Below the pieces are notes generated by a model. That model did not search any database. It was not told the DNA's origin and was given only the letters and a program-made list of their open reading frames with translations. Below are positions 23,107-31,507 of a stretch of DNA of 38,606 bases, in pieces; within the stretch, counting starts at the first letter, position 1; every line of letters starts with the position of its first letter. The stretch lies in contig JALSJI010000089.1 of assembly GCA_026989435.1 (NCBI GenBank), positions 1 through 38,606 of the forward strand, read 5' to 3'. This DNA is from Sulfurovum sp. (GTDB lineage Bacteria > Campylobacterota > Campylobacteria > Campylobacterales > Sulfurovaceae). A program made the translations under genes and the position numbers.

Positions 23107-24090
23107 ATGACATTACCAGAGATAACACTGCCTAAAATAGACTTGCCTTTTGATATTCCTCTATTGCTTCATCCCAGTATTGACCACTTTGCTATTGTAC
23201 TTCCCGTTATTGTGTTGCTGTTAGAGTTTTACAACCTTTTTGCACAACGAAAAAGTATAGGTCTGTTTTCATCGCTGTTGCTTGTTTTGACTGTCATAGC
23301 ATTTGCAGCAGCCTATTTTACAGGTGTAGTCGATGGAAAAGAGGCCTATGATTTACTGCCTACAGAGGGTCAAGAAGAGCTTAAATTTCATAAACTTCTA
23401 GGGACATATCTGCTTTTGGCATCTGTCGCACTGCTCTTATTTAAGTTATTGGCAATGAGTGGCAAAAAGATTTTTAAGGTGCTTTTTTTCCTTGTGCTTC
23501 TCGGCTTTATCGCTGTTACATTTCAGCAAGGTAAAGATGGCGGTGAACTTGTCTATGAGTACGGTGCAAATGTAAAGAGAGTTAAGGTATTGGACGATAA
23601 ACTGTTTGATACGCAAGAGGCACTTGAAGAGGCTAAAGAGGAGGAAAATAGTCAAAATCAGCCACCACTACAAGAGGCATCGCAACCGTTAGAGAGCCAT
23701 ACGGAAAAAAATGTTCAAATAGCAAATGAAGAGCAGAGTGAACCCGATACGACAAAACCAAAAGTGATAGAAAACGATACTTTGCCTCAAGAGATCCCCT
23801 CTGATGCGACCCAATCATCCAGTATGCAAAAGAACATAAAAATTGAGGACAATATAACAGAAGTAAAAAGTGAGATACGTTCTAGTAGTACCGGTAGTCT
23901 AAAGATGGATCAAAGAGTAAAAGAGCCTCCCCTTTTAGAAACAACAACGTCAGAAAACAGATCAGCCGTAGCCATCCCTGAAGTACCGGAAATTCCCAAA
24001 GTTCAGGCTAAAGACCAACTAGAAGAGCGCGTGAAAAAAATTGAAGATATTACAGCAGAGATGCAGAGGCTTAAGATAGAGACACATTAA
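23107..24090 (+). CDS. DUF2231-type membrane protein with long charged C-terminal tail
   Basis: 327 residues. The first ~140 form a DUF2231-like module of four TM helices (HPSIDHFAIVLPVIVLLLEF; SLLLVLTVIAFAAAYFTGVV; LLGTYLLLASVALLLFKLL; VLFFLVLLGFIAVTF) with the characteristic HPS.DHF start and TFQQGKDGGELVYEYG end. The remaining ~165 residues are Glu/Gln/Pro/Ser-rich and probably disordered, ending in a short coiled-coil-like stretch (EERVKKIEDITAEMQRLK). Function unknown. It is convergent with the cytochrome c gene, the stops 5 bases apart. Confidence 0.75.
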   Translation: MTLPEITLPKIDLPFDIPLLLHPSIDHFAIVLPVIVLLLEFYNLFAQRKSIGLFSSLLLVLTVIAFAAAYFTGVVDGKEAYDLLPTEGQEELKFHKLLGTYLLLASVALLLFKLLAMSGKKIFKVLFFLVLLGFIAVTFQQGKDGGELVYEYGANVKRVKVLDDKLFDTQEALEEAKEEENSQNQPPLQEASQPLESHTEKNVQIANEEQSEPDTTKPKVIENDTLPQEIPSDATQSSSMQKNIKIEDNITEVKSEIRSSSTGSLKMDQRVKEPPLLETTTSENRSAVAIPEVPEIPKVQAKDQLEERVKKIEDITAEMQRLKIETH

Positions 24091-24095
24091 ATAGA

Positions 24096-24446
24096 TTAAG
24101 ATCCTCCGTCTCCGGCAGGGTCATATTCTATCTCATAGCGCTCTTTGGGTATATATGTTTTTAAATTAGAAAGGTATTTTGCCATCTGTATCGTTTGGTT
24201 TTCATCCAGTGCTTTGGCAAAAGAGACCATGATAGCTCCGTTTGCAGAGCGTGTGATACCCTTTTGAAGATTACGAAGTCGTCTAAGCAGGGTCTCCTCC
24301 TTTACTCCTTGAAGTCTAGGGCTGGCACCTATACCCTCACCGTACATACCGTGGCAGGAGTTGCATCCATTTTTCAAATAGAGCTTCTCCATAACGTTTT
24401 CTGCATCAATAAAGATGGTTATTAAACATATCAATAAAATTTTCAT
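24096..24446 (-). CDS. Small class-I cytochrome c
   Basis: 116 residues with a short signal peptide (MKILLICLITIFIDA), heme-binding C28-N-S-C31-H32 and a likely Met axial ligand M73 in AIMVSFAKAL, then an amphipathic C-terminal helix (TIQMAKYLSNL). A periplasmic electron carrier of the c-553 type. The C-terminus has an unusual DPAGDGGS tail. The closest upstream minus-strand gene is truA (34 bases), so it may be the last member of that operon. Confidence 0.88.
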   Translation of the reverse strand: MKILLICLITIFIDAENVMEKLYLKNGCNSCHGMYGEGIGASPRLQGVKEETLLRRLRNLQKGITRSANGAIMVSFAKALDENQTIQMAKYLSNLKTYIPKERYEIEYDPAGDGGS

Positions 24447-24480
24447 ATCTCTATTTTATCTAAGTAATGTGAAAAAAAGA

Positions 24481-25224
24481 TTATGCCGTCTCATAGATCA
24501 CTTTTGCCAGATAGAGACCTTCAGACGGAGCCAAGTGTGTACTATGTTTTACCTCCCCTTGCAGTTGCTCCCGAAGCTGTTTAAGCGTTAGTGAGGATTG
24601 TGCACAGAGCATAGCAGCCTCTACCATCATACGCACTTGAGCACGCAAGAATCCGTTTGCTTCAAAGTAGATGACGTGGTACGCACCTCTTTTTCGGTAG
24701 TGGACTTTGTAAATCTTTCTGATAGTTGTATTGGTAGGGCTACCGGTCTTTCTAAACATAGCAAAATCATGCCTGCCCCTAAAACACTCTAGGGCTTTGG
24801 TGAGTATATGGGGATTAAAAGGGGGATAGTAAGAGACATACTTTTGTTCAAAAACAGAGGGTTTTACTGTTTTGAAGAGATAACGATAGAGACGTTTTTT
24901 TGCCCAAAAACGGGCATGAAATGCACTATCAACAGGGGTAATATGTTTAAAGTGTATATGTGTGAGTTTACTATTTAGACAAGAGGTAAGTCTCTTTAGG
25001 TCACTCCAGTAACCGGGAATGTCAAAATGTATCACTTGCCCGGTAGCATGAACTCCCGCATCGGTACGGCCTGAACCTACTATATTGTTATAAATATGCA
25101 AAGAATGTAGTGCCTCTTCAATGTCGCTAGTAACAGTAGGGAGATCTGTTGTTTGTCTCTGAAATCCATGATAGGCAGATCCGTCATAGGCTATTATAGC
25201 TTTGATACGTTGAATATCTGCCAT
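24481..25224 (-). CDS. truA: TruA tRNA pseudouridine(38-40) synthase
   Basis: 247 residues, the normal length. Catalytic D55 lies in GSGRTDAGVHATGQV; AYDGSAYHGFQRQ (12-24), KKRLYRYLF and RAQVRMMVEA are family marks. It isomerises uridines 38-40 in the tRNA anticodon arm. Its ATG overlaps the TAA of the upstream permease gene by one base (TAATG). Last or near-last gene of the glmU operon. Confidence 0.95.
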   Translation of the reverse strand: MADIQRIKAIIAYDGSAYHGFQRQTTDLPTVTSDIEEALHSLHIYNNIVGSGRTDAGVHATGQVIHFDIPGYWSDLKRLTSCLNSKLTHIHFKHITPVDSAFHARFWAKKRLYRYLFKTVKPSVFEQKYVSYYPPFNPHILTKALECFRGRHDFAMFRKTGSPTNTTIRKIYKVHYRKRGAYHVIYFEANGFLRAQVRMMVEAAMLCAQSSLTLKQLREQLQGEVKHSTHLAPSEGLYLAKVIYETA

Positions 25225-26243
25225 TAAAAGTACCTTAAGACCCGTTTTTTAAAAAGCCATCTTCCCAATACAAACAGTCCAATCACGGCTAGGAGCATTA
25301 TTGGAAAATTACCCCATTTTTCCAGAGAGGTTGCGACGATATAAAGTCCCAAGGTGGTGAGTGATATGACGATAAATGCATAATTTTTCTGATACCTTGG
25401 ATTGATCATTGAAAAAGATGCCACAAGATAGAGGGAAAGAAAGGGGATTAGACTGACAAAGAGAAAAAAGAGTAACCTTCTTAGCATTTTGATATTGCTT
25501 GATGCTTTACTCCAGAGTGCAATCGTGTTTTCAAATTTAAAGATTTGGTTTTTACTTCTGTCGAATACCTCCAGACTCTCATATTTTGCCTGTTGCAATT
25601 TCTCTTTTGTGTATGTATATCCATAGCCGTGTTCAAGGCGCAGGGATGTGATATGATTAGTTTTATTTAATTTTCCCTTCTGTGAGGAGAAGAACTGCTC
25701 CTCAGTTTTTTTGGTACGGTTATAGATCACTAGATTGTGAAAGGTGTCTTGTTCTTTTGATTTAACATAGATATAGTAATCCCCAAACTTTTGACCCAGT
25801 TTCCCCGGTATAATATTGAGTTTTGCTTCCAGTTTTTTGGTGTGGATAAAGGCTTTGTTAAACTGTTTGCTCAAAGGCATTGCAAGAAAAGCGATAACAA
25901 GAAGCAAAAGAGAAAAAAGAAGCGCAAGATAAAACAGCGGTTTTAGAACTTTGTCTGCACTAAGCCCCAGGGCATAGAGTGCAATAAGCTCGTTTTCTTG
26001 TGAAAGCCTTAGTAATACGTTAGAGAGTGCAGTAATAAATGAGAGCGGAAGCGTATAGAAGACAATATCGGGTACGGCATAGCTATAGAGTGTCAGTATT
26101 TCTAGAAAACTAAGCTGTATTTTGGAAGTTAAAGATGCTATTTTGACGAGAAAGACCAATGAGAGAATAAGAAAAAAGGGTAAAAAGACGGTAAGAAACG
26201 ACGTGCTAAAATGGGATGAGATATATCCTCTAACGTTAACCAT
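25224..26243 (-). CDS. LptF/LptG-family lipopolysaccharide export permease
   Basis: 339 residues with the YjgP/YjgQ layout: an N-terminal TM cluster (FLTVFLPFFLILSLVFLVKI; VPDIVFYTLPLSFITAL), the conserved SQENELIALYALGLSADKVLKPL coupling segment near 79-101, a periplasmic beta-jellyroll region (residues ~135-240) and three C-terminal TM helices. It is the membrane part of the LptBFG transporter that moves LPS to the outer membrane. Whether it is F or G cannot be decided here. Overlaps the prepilin peptidase gene by 8 bases. Confidence 0.88.
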   Translation of the reverse strand: MVNVRGYISSHFSTSFLTVFLPFFLILSLVFLVKIASLTSKIQLSFLEILTLYSYAVPDIVFYTLPLSFITALSNVLLRLSQENELIALYALGLSADKVLKPLFYLALLFSLLLLVIAFLAMPLSKQFNKAFIHTKKLEAKLNIIPGKLGQKFGDYYIYVKSKEQDTFHNLVIYNRTKKTEEQFFSSQKGKLNKTNHITSLRLEHGYGYTYTKEKLQQAKYESLEVFDRSKNQIFKFENTIALWSKASSNIKMLRRLLFFLFVSLIPFLSLYLVASFSMINPRYQKNYAFIVISLTTLGLYIVATSLEKWGNFPIMLLAVIGLFVLGRWLFKKRVLRYF

Positions 26244-26973
26244 ACAGTATCATATCCAAAAGTTGTGATGCCTGTGTATCATAGAGATAGACAATGAGTG
26301 TAGCAAGTGCCAAAAAGGGGATAAAAGGTACACCCCTCTCTCTCCATATCATTGCAGGAATAATGGCAAGCAGGGCAGAGAGGAAGATGGCTATGAAAAA
26401 GTTTGGAAAACCCAGTAGCGCGCCCATCGTACCTGCAACAATGACATCTGCCCCGCCCATAGCCTCCTTACGGGCAATAAGCGAAGAGAGCAGACCGACA
26501 AGATAGAGTCCTCCGGCAGCAATGCCTGCATAGAGAAGCGCATCGAGAAAATCTGGTTGTACCAGTGCAAGAGCAAGGGCAGTGAAATTGATCGAATCTG
26601 GTACGGCCATGTATTTGAAATCTATCATGACCAGGGCAAAGAGTGCCGAAAAAGAGGCAGCCACAAAAGGCAGGTACCACACAAGCCCTATTTTCATATA
26701 GAGTATCACAAAAATAACACCGGTAAGAAATTCGACGATAGGGTACTGTTTGTCGATAGGGGCTTTGCAAAATGCACATTTTCCCCCAAGTGCCAACCAT
26801 GAGAAGATAGGGATATTGTGGTACCACTTCAGAGGGGTTTGGCAGGATTGGCATTTGGATGCAGGAAAGGCGATATTCTCATTCTTCGGTATACGGTAAA
26901 TTACCACATTGAGAAATGAACCTATCATGATACCAAAGATAAAGAGCATTGCTCCTAAGAGTATTTCCGTCAT
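26236..26973 (-). CDS. pilD: Prepilin peptidase (A24, PilD-type)
   Basis: 245 residues. N-terminal GSFLNVVIYRIP, the zinc-binding cysteine tetrad (KCQSC...GKCAFC), and the two catalytic aspartates of A24 peptidases in MIDFKYMAVPD and GGADVIVAGTMGALLG. It cleaves and N-methylates type IV prepilins and pseudopilins in the inner membrane. It overlaps uppS by 4 bases; GGAGG is 7 bases before the ATG. A pseudopilin substrate is encoded at 32731-33243. Confidence 0.93.
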   Translation of the reverse strand: MTEILLGAMLFIFGIMIGSFLNVVIYRIPKNENIAFPASKCQSCQTPLKWYHNIPIFSWLALGGKCAFCKAPIDKQYPIVEFLTGVIFVILYMKIGLVWYLPFVAASFSALFALVMIDFKYMAVPDSINFTALALALVQPDFLDALLYAGIAAGGLYLVGLLSSLIARKEAMGGADVIVAGTMGALLGFPNFFIAIFLSALLAIIPAMIWRERGVPFIPFLALATLIVYLYDTQASQLLDMILYG

Positions 26974-27662
26974 TGTAAACCTCCGAAGCGTCGTGTACGC
27001 TGTGTATAATGTGTGATGATACTATCAAGCTCTTGCGTATTGAAATCAGGCCATAGCGTAGGGGTAAAATAGAACTCCGCATAAGATATCTGCCATAACA
27101 AAAAATTGGAGATACGTTCTTCTCCCGAAGTACGAATAAGCAGGTCGATATCAGAGTAGGGTGTTTGAAGTGCCCGGGATATATCTTTTTCCGTAAGTAC
27201 GCTTTTCCCTTCTTTTACTATATCATTGACTACACCGACAATCTCGGCACGTCCACCGTAGTTCAGCGCCAAAACCTGTGTGAGAGAGTGATTCTCTTTT
27301 GTACGTGCCTCTGTCTCTTTAATACGTTTTTGAAGCGGCTTGGAAAATCTTGTCATGTCGCCTATGGCCAAAAAACGTACATGGTGCTTTTGATATACCG
27401 GTAACTCTTTTTTCAAGTAGGTATCTAAAAGTTTCATTAGAAATTCAACTTCTAGTTTGGGACGTTTCCAGTTTTCGGTACTAAAGGCATAAAAAGTTAC
27501 CGTCTCTATAGTAGGGTGGTTGGCACAATAAGTGGTAATATCACGGATGACATCTGCACCTTTTTCATGACCTTTCGTACGTTTAAGTCCACGCTCTTGT
27601 GCCCATCTTCCATTACCATCCATGATGATTGCCAAATGTTTTAAAGGGGTTTCTTCTCTCAT
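26970..27662 (-). CDS. uppS: UppS undecaprenyl diphosphate synthase
   Basis: 230 residues from ATG 27662, preferred over the ATG 24 bases upstream because it gives the usual N-terminus (MREETPLKHLAIIMDGNGRW) and an ATGA overlap with coaBC. Marks: IMDGNGRWA with the catalytic Asp, RTKGHEKGA, FYAFSTENWKRP, ALNYGGRAEI and DIDLLIRTSGEERISNF, with AEFYF near the end. It makes the C55 lipid carrier for peptidoglycan and LPS. Confidence 0.95.
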   Translation of the reverse strand: MREETPLKHLAIIMDGNGRWAQERGLKRTKGHEKGADVIRDITTYCANHPTIETVTFYAFSTENWKRPKLEVEFLMKLLDTYLKKELPVYQKHHVRFLAIGDMTRFSKPLQKRIKETEARTKENHSLTQVLALNYGGRAEIVGVVNDIVKEGKSVLTEKDISRALQTPYSDIDLLIRTSGEERISNFLLWQISYAEFYFTPTLWPDFNTQELDSIITHYTQRTRRFGGLQ

Positions 27663-28897
27663 CTCTTCTTTATCGCTTTGGTGCATATTTTTTCTGCTTC
27701 ATTGATGATTTTAAACGAGAGTGTTAGTTTGTTCCAACGCCCTAGAGCAATGTGTGTATCATGTGTAATAAAGGTAATCTCATTCTCATCACCGCCAAAA
27801 CTTTTAGCATCTTTGAGCAGATTATAGCACACGGCGTCAACATTTTTTTGTCTCAAGAGATGCGTAGCATTTTCTAAACCTTTTTTACTATCCATCTCTG
27901 CTTTAAAAGCGATGGTTTTGATACTTGTTTTATCTAAACTTGAAAGAATATCAGGGGTTTGTGTAAGTGTAATATTCCACTCATTACCAAGAGATGATTT
28001 TTTTACTTTTCCTTCTTCTGGAGACTCTGGTGTAAAGTCGGCTACAGCCGCCACCATAAACAAATAAGGCTCAAAGTTTGTATCTTTTTTTGCAAGCACT
28101 AGGGCTTTTTGCGTAAGAGATAAAAGTGCATTTGCATCTTCAAAGTTATCGCTAGTGATGGCTAGAGGTAAACCTTCTACACCCATAGAAGTAATATAGT
28201 GTACTTTTGCACCTCTGAGGTAGAGCGACAAACAAAGTGCTTTCGCCATTTTTCCAGAAGAGAAGTTAGAGACGTAACGTACTTCATCTATCTTCTCTCT
28301 GCTCCCTCCACCTGTCACTATGGCAGGTCTTCCTTCCCAAAATGACTCTTTTAGAAGTGCTCTTGCAACAGCAAAAAATATCTCACTAGGTTCTGCCAAT
28401 GCACCATTGCCTGTGTCACCACAAGCGAGTAGTTTTTCTTGGGGCTGTATGAGCGTATAGTTTGTGGATTGAAGTTTTTTTAGGCTTTCGTCTGTGTGGT
28501 GATTTGCAAGCATTTGTGTATTTGCAGCAGGAGCTATAAGTACCTCGCCCTTAAAAGCAAGTACTGTTTGCGTAAGAATGTTATCTGCGATGCCTTGACT
28601 TAGTTTATTAAGCGTGTTTGCAGTAGTAGGGGCTATGACAAAAACATCACAAAGTTTACCTATGTCTATGTGGTTAAGCGTAGAACTCCATGATTCAGAA
28701 TCTTCAGTAAGTACAGGATTTCGGGTCAGTGCTTCAAAAGTAAGGGCTGAGATAAAACGCTCTGCTGAAGGCGTCATCACAACATGTACGTCAGCACCTG
28801 CTTTGACAAATAATCTTACTAGGTCACAGGCTTTATAGGCCGAGATACTCCCTGTTACCCCTAGAAGTATAGACTTTCCTGTTAAATCAATATGCAT
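27659..28897 (-). CDS. coaBC: CoaBC bifunctional phosphopantothenoylcysteine decarboxylase/synthetase
   Basis: 412 residues, two enzymes in one chain. The N-terminal CoaC flavoprotein half has GVTGSISAYKACDLVR, the NHIDIGK histidine region and the ACGDTGNGALAEP cysteine motif; the C-terminal CoaB half has VTGGGSREKIDEVRYVSNFSSG and MVAAVADF, KKGLENA. It makes 4'-phosphopantetheine for coenzyme A. It lies 7 bases after glmU. Confidence 0.95.
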   Translation of the reverse strand: MHIDLTGKSILLGVTGSISAYKACDLVRLFVKAGADVHVVMTPSAERFISALTFEALTRNPVLTEDSESWSSTLNHIDIGKLCDVFVIAPTTANTLNKLSQGIADNILTQTVLAFKGEVLIAPAANTQMLANHHTDESLKKLQSTNYTLIQPQEKLLACGDTGNGALAEPSEIFFAVARALLKESFWEGRPAIVTGGGSREKIDEVRYVSNFSSGKMAKALCLSLYLRGAKVHYITSMGVEGLPLAITSDNFEDANALLSLTQKALVLAKKDTNFEPYLFMVAAVADFTPESPEEGKVKKSSLGNEWNITLTQTPDILSSLDKTSIKTIAFKAEMDSKKGLENATHLLRQKNVDAVCYNLLKDAKSFGGDENEITFITHDTHIALGRWNKLTLSFKIINEAEKICTKAIKKR

Positions 28898-28904
28898 ACT
28901 ATAC

Positions 28905-30200
28905 CTAAGCGTCTTTGTTAAAGAATTTATAGAAAAAATCTTTGACGGTTTTCATCTGTATTCTTGAAATGGCCAAGCTCCCTTTTTCTATATTTTGATT
29001 GACCGTGGTTCCCGCAGCGATGATGACTTCATCCTCTATGGTCACCGGTGCAATAATTTGGGTATCCGAGCCGATAAAGACATTTTTACCGATGTTGGTT
29101 TGGTGTTTCTTTTGTCCGTCATAGTTACAGGTAATCATACCTGCACCGATATTGGTACCCTCGTCAATAGTTGCATCGCCTATATAGGCCAAGTGTCCGG
29201 CCTTAACTCCGGTAAGCATAGATTTTTTCACTTCTACGAAGTTTCCAATATGGCTCTCTTTAAGTGTAGATTGGGGACGTATCCTTGCCATAGGCCCCAC
29301 ATCAGAGTTTTCTATATGTGAATCTTCTATGATGGAGTGTGTTTTTATATGTGAAGCAATGATATGCGATGACCCTTGAATACTTACGCCATTTTCTAAG
29401 ATACACTCACCTTCAAATGTAGCACGTGAATCGATATAGATCGTCTCAGGTAAACGCATGGTAACCCCTGCATGCATCCAAAACCGTTTAATGCGTCTTT
29501 GCATAATCTCTTCGGCTACACAGAGGTCGAATTTTGAGTTCACCCCTTTAAACTCCTCCTCCTTAACATAGACAGGGTGTACGGTTTTACCTTCATCTAC
29601 GGCCATTTTAACAATATCCGTGAGGTAATACTCCTTTTGGGCATTGTTGTTATCAAGGAGAGGAATATATCGCTTAAGTACGGCAGTACTTACTGCATAG
29701 ATACCTGCATTGACGGTTGTCGTCTGTAGTTCAGTCTCACTACAGTCCTTCTCTTCTATAATCTCTTTGACTTTTCCGTTCTCTATGATGACTCGTCCAT
29801 AGCCGCCTGGATTCTCAAGGTTGATGACAGACATATTAATTTCTGCATCTCCGGTGCTTAGAGCCAAAAGGGAGTCTTTGGTAATAAGCGGCATATCGCC
29901 ATTGAGAATAAGTGTACGTTCATTTTTAGTTTCTACACCTTTCATTGCACCGCCGGTTCCGGGGTATTTTTGGGCATCTTGTATATGAAAATGTATATTT
30001 GTATAGTGTGATTCTACTTGCTTTCGGATACGCTCAGCTTGATGAAAGAGTACTACGGTGATATCATCAGATATCTGCCGTGCCGCATCAATCGCATGAA
30101 AGAGCATCGGTTTTCCTGAGATCTCATGAAGTACTTTGGGGGTTGCAGATTTCATTCTGCTGCCTTTTCCGGCAGCAAGGATAACAACAGAGATTGACAT
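28905..30200 (-). CDS. glmU: GlmU bifunctional UDP-GlcNAc pyrophosphorylase/acetyltransferase
   Basis: 431 residues from ATG 30200: AAGGA directly abuts the earlier ATG 30206 but is 6 bases from this one. The N-terminal nucleotidyltransferase shows VVILAAGKGSRMKSATPKVLH and ILNGDMPLI; the C-terminal left-handed beta-helix hexapeptides show the acetyltransferase residues (NFVEVKKS, HLAYIGDA, GAGMITCNYDG). It makes UDP-GlcNAc for peptidoglycan and lipid A. Normal length (E. coli 456). First gene of the operon; its promoter is a member of the double-TTGACA set. Confidence 0.95.
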   Translation of the reverse strand: MSISVVILAAGKGSRMKSATPKVLHEISGKPMLFHAIDAARQISDDITVVLFHQAERIRKQVESHYTNIHFHIQDAQKYPGTGGAMKGVETKNERTLILNGDMPLITKDSLLALSTGDAEINMSVINLENPGGYGRVIIENGKVKEIIEEKDCSETELQTTTVNAGIYAVSTAVLKRYIPLLDNNNAQKEYYLTDIVKMAVDEGKTVHPVYVKEEEFKGVNSKFDLCVAEEIMQRRIKRFWMHAGVTMRLPETIYIDSRATFEGECILENGVSIQGSSHIIASHIKTHSIIEDSHIENSDVGPMARIRPQSTLKESHIGNFVEVKKSMLTGVKAGHLAYIGDATIDEGTNIGAGMITCNYDGQKKHQTNIGKNVFIGSDTQIIAPVTIEDEVIIAAGTTVNQNIEKGSLAISRIQMKTVKDFFYKFFNKDA

Positions 30201-30248
30201 AGCCATTCCTTAAGTTTGGAGCTTTGAAGATTTTATTTTGTAGGTGAG

Positions 30249-30279
30249 ATTATATCTAAAAATTGTCAGAAAAAGTCAA
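30249..30279 (-). promoter_or_regulatory. Double-TTGACA-type promoter of the glmU operon
   Basis: On the minus strand TTGACT (30279-30274), then CTGACA (30269-30264) exactly 10 bp on, then TATAAT (30254-30249), 19 bp after the distal box. It lies 48 bases before glmU. The same arrangement occurs at 2392, 33272 and 34431. Confidence 0.65.
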
Positions 30280-30335
30280 TAAGGTTGTCTGATTTATGAT
30301 AAAATGATACCCATTTAATACAATAGAGGTTTGAC

Positions 30336-31451
30336 GTGACTTGTAAACATTTTGGAGCCTGTGGCTCTTGCGGGCTTCATGCCTATAGCTATGAAGAACA
30401 ATTGGCTCAGAAAGAGAGCAAGGTAAGTACATTATTTAAACCTTTTTATAAAAAGACCATAGAAGTCTTTGACTCACCCGTTTCACACTATAGAGCACGT
30501 GCAGAGTTTCGTATTTGGCATGACGGAGATATCTGTAGTTATGCTATGGGTAATAGTAGTAAAGACGCTGCTATAAACATAGAGGAGTGCCCAAAAGTCA
30601 TACTCCCTATAGAAAAGCGTATGTGGCGACTTTTAGAGAAAATAAATGTTTCACAAGAGATACTAAAAAAGAGACTTTTTGCAGTAGAGTTCTTAGCCAC
30701 TACTACAGATGAGTGTCTGATTACCATGCTTTATCATAGAAAATTGGATGATGCGTGGCATACGGAAGCTAAACTGTTAGAGAGCGAATTACAGTGTAAA
30801 GTCATGGGACGCAGTCGTAAACAAAAGATGATACTCTCGGATGAGTTTGTTACGGAAAAACTGAATATAGATGGAAAAACTTTTGTCTATGTTCAGTATG
30901 AAAGTGGTTTTACCCAGCCAAATCCGGCAGTCAATATCAAGATGGTAGAGTGGGTTATCAGACAAGCAAAGCATATAAAACAGGGTGATTTTTTGGAAGC
31001 GTATTGTGGACTGGGAAACTTCACCTTGCCTCTTTCATACTACTTTAATAAGGTACTTGCCACGGAGATAAGTAAAAACTCAATCAAAGCAGCCTTAGAG
31101 AACTGTACATTAAACGGTATCGATAATATCGCTTTTGCCCGACTCTCTTCGGAGGAGATGACCCAGGCACTAAAAGGAACAAGAGCATTTAACAGACTTT
31201 CACATATAGATTTGGCATCTTATGATTTTTCTACTGTGTTGGTTGACCCACCACGGGCAGGTTTAGATGAAGGAACCATAGAACTTATATCAAATATAGA
31301 AAATATTATTTATATATCCTGTAACCCAGAGACATTGGCTAGAGACTTGGAGAGACTTACAAAAACACATATAGTGAAAAAGGTTGCGATGTTTGATCAA
31401 TTTCCCTATACCTTACATATAGAGTGTGGGGTATTTTTGGTAAAAAAGTAA
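30336..31451 (+). CDS. trmA: TrmA tRNA (uracil-5)-methyltransferase with an Fe-S-type cysteine motif
   Basis: 371 residues starting at GTG (GAGG 6 bases upstream). TrmA marks are clear: RARAEFRIWHDGD, GFTQPNPAVNIKMVEWV, EAYCGLGNFTLPL, VDPPRAGLD, catalytic Cys in YISCNPETLARDL, and FDQFPYTLHIECGV. The enzyme makes m5U54 of tRNA with SAM. Unlike E. coli TrmA it begins with C3-X5-C9-X2-C12 and has C85 in EECPKV, the spacing of the [4Fe-4S] cluster in RlmD. It is divergent from glmU and monocistronic; a TATGAT/TAAAAT -10 lies at 30295-30305. Confidence 0.92.
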   Translation: MTCKHFGACGSCGLHAYSYEEQLAQKESKVSTLFKPFYKKTIEVFDSPVSHYRARAEFRIWHDGDICSYAMGNSSKDAAINIEECPKVILPIEKRMWRLLEKINVSQEILKKRLFAVEFLATTTDECLITMLYHRKLDDAWHTEAKLLESELQCKVMGRSRKQKMILSDEFVTEKLNIDGKTFVYVQYESGFTQPNPAVNIKMVEWVIRQAKHIKQGDFLEAYCGLGNFTLPLSYYFNKVLATEISKNSIKAALENCTLNGIDNIAFARLSSEEMTQALKGTRAFNRLSHIDLASYDFSTVLVDPPRAGLDEGTIELISNIENIIYISCNPETLARDLERLTKTHIVKKVAMFDQFPYTLHIECGVFLVKK

Positions 31452-31466
31452 TATATCTTTACATCC

Positions 31467-31480
31467 TTTGGGTATAATTT
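31467..31480 (+). promoter_or_regulatory. Likely ilvA promoter
   Basis: A short inverted repeat GGTA/TACC brackets a TATAAT-like -10 box in the 56-base gap before ilvA; TTTACA lies 9 bases further upstream. The only promoter-like sequence seen there. Confidence 0.4.
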
Positions 31481-31507
31481 TACCAATATACTATCTAGGG
31501 ATCTGTA

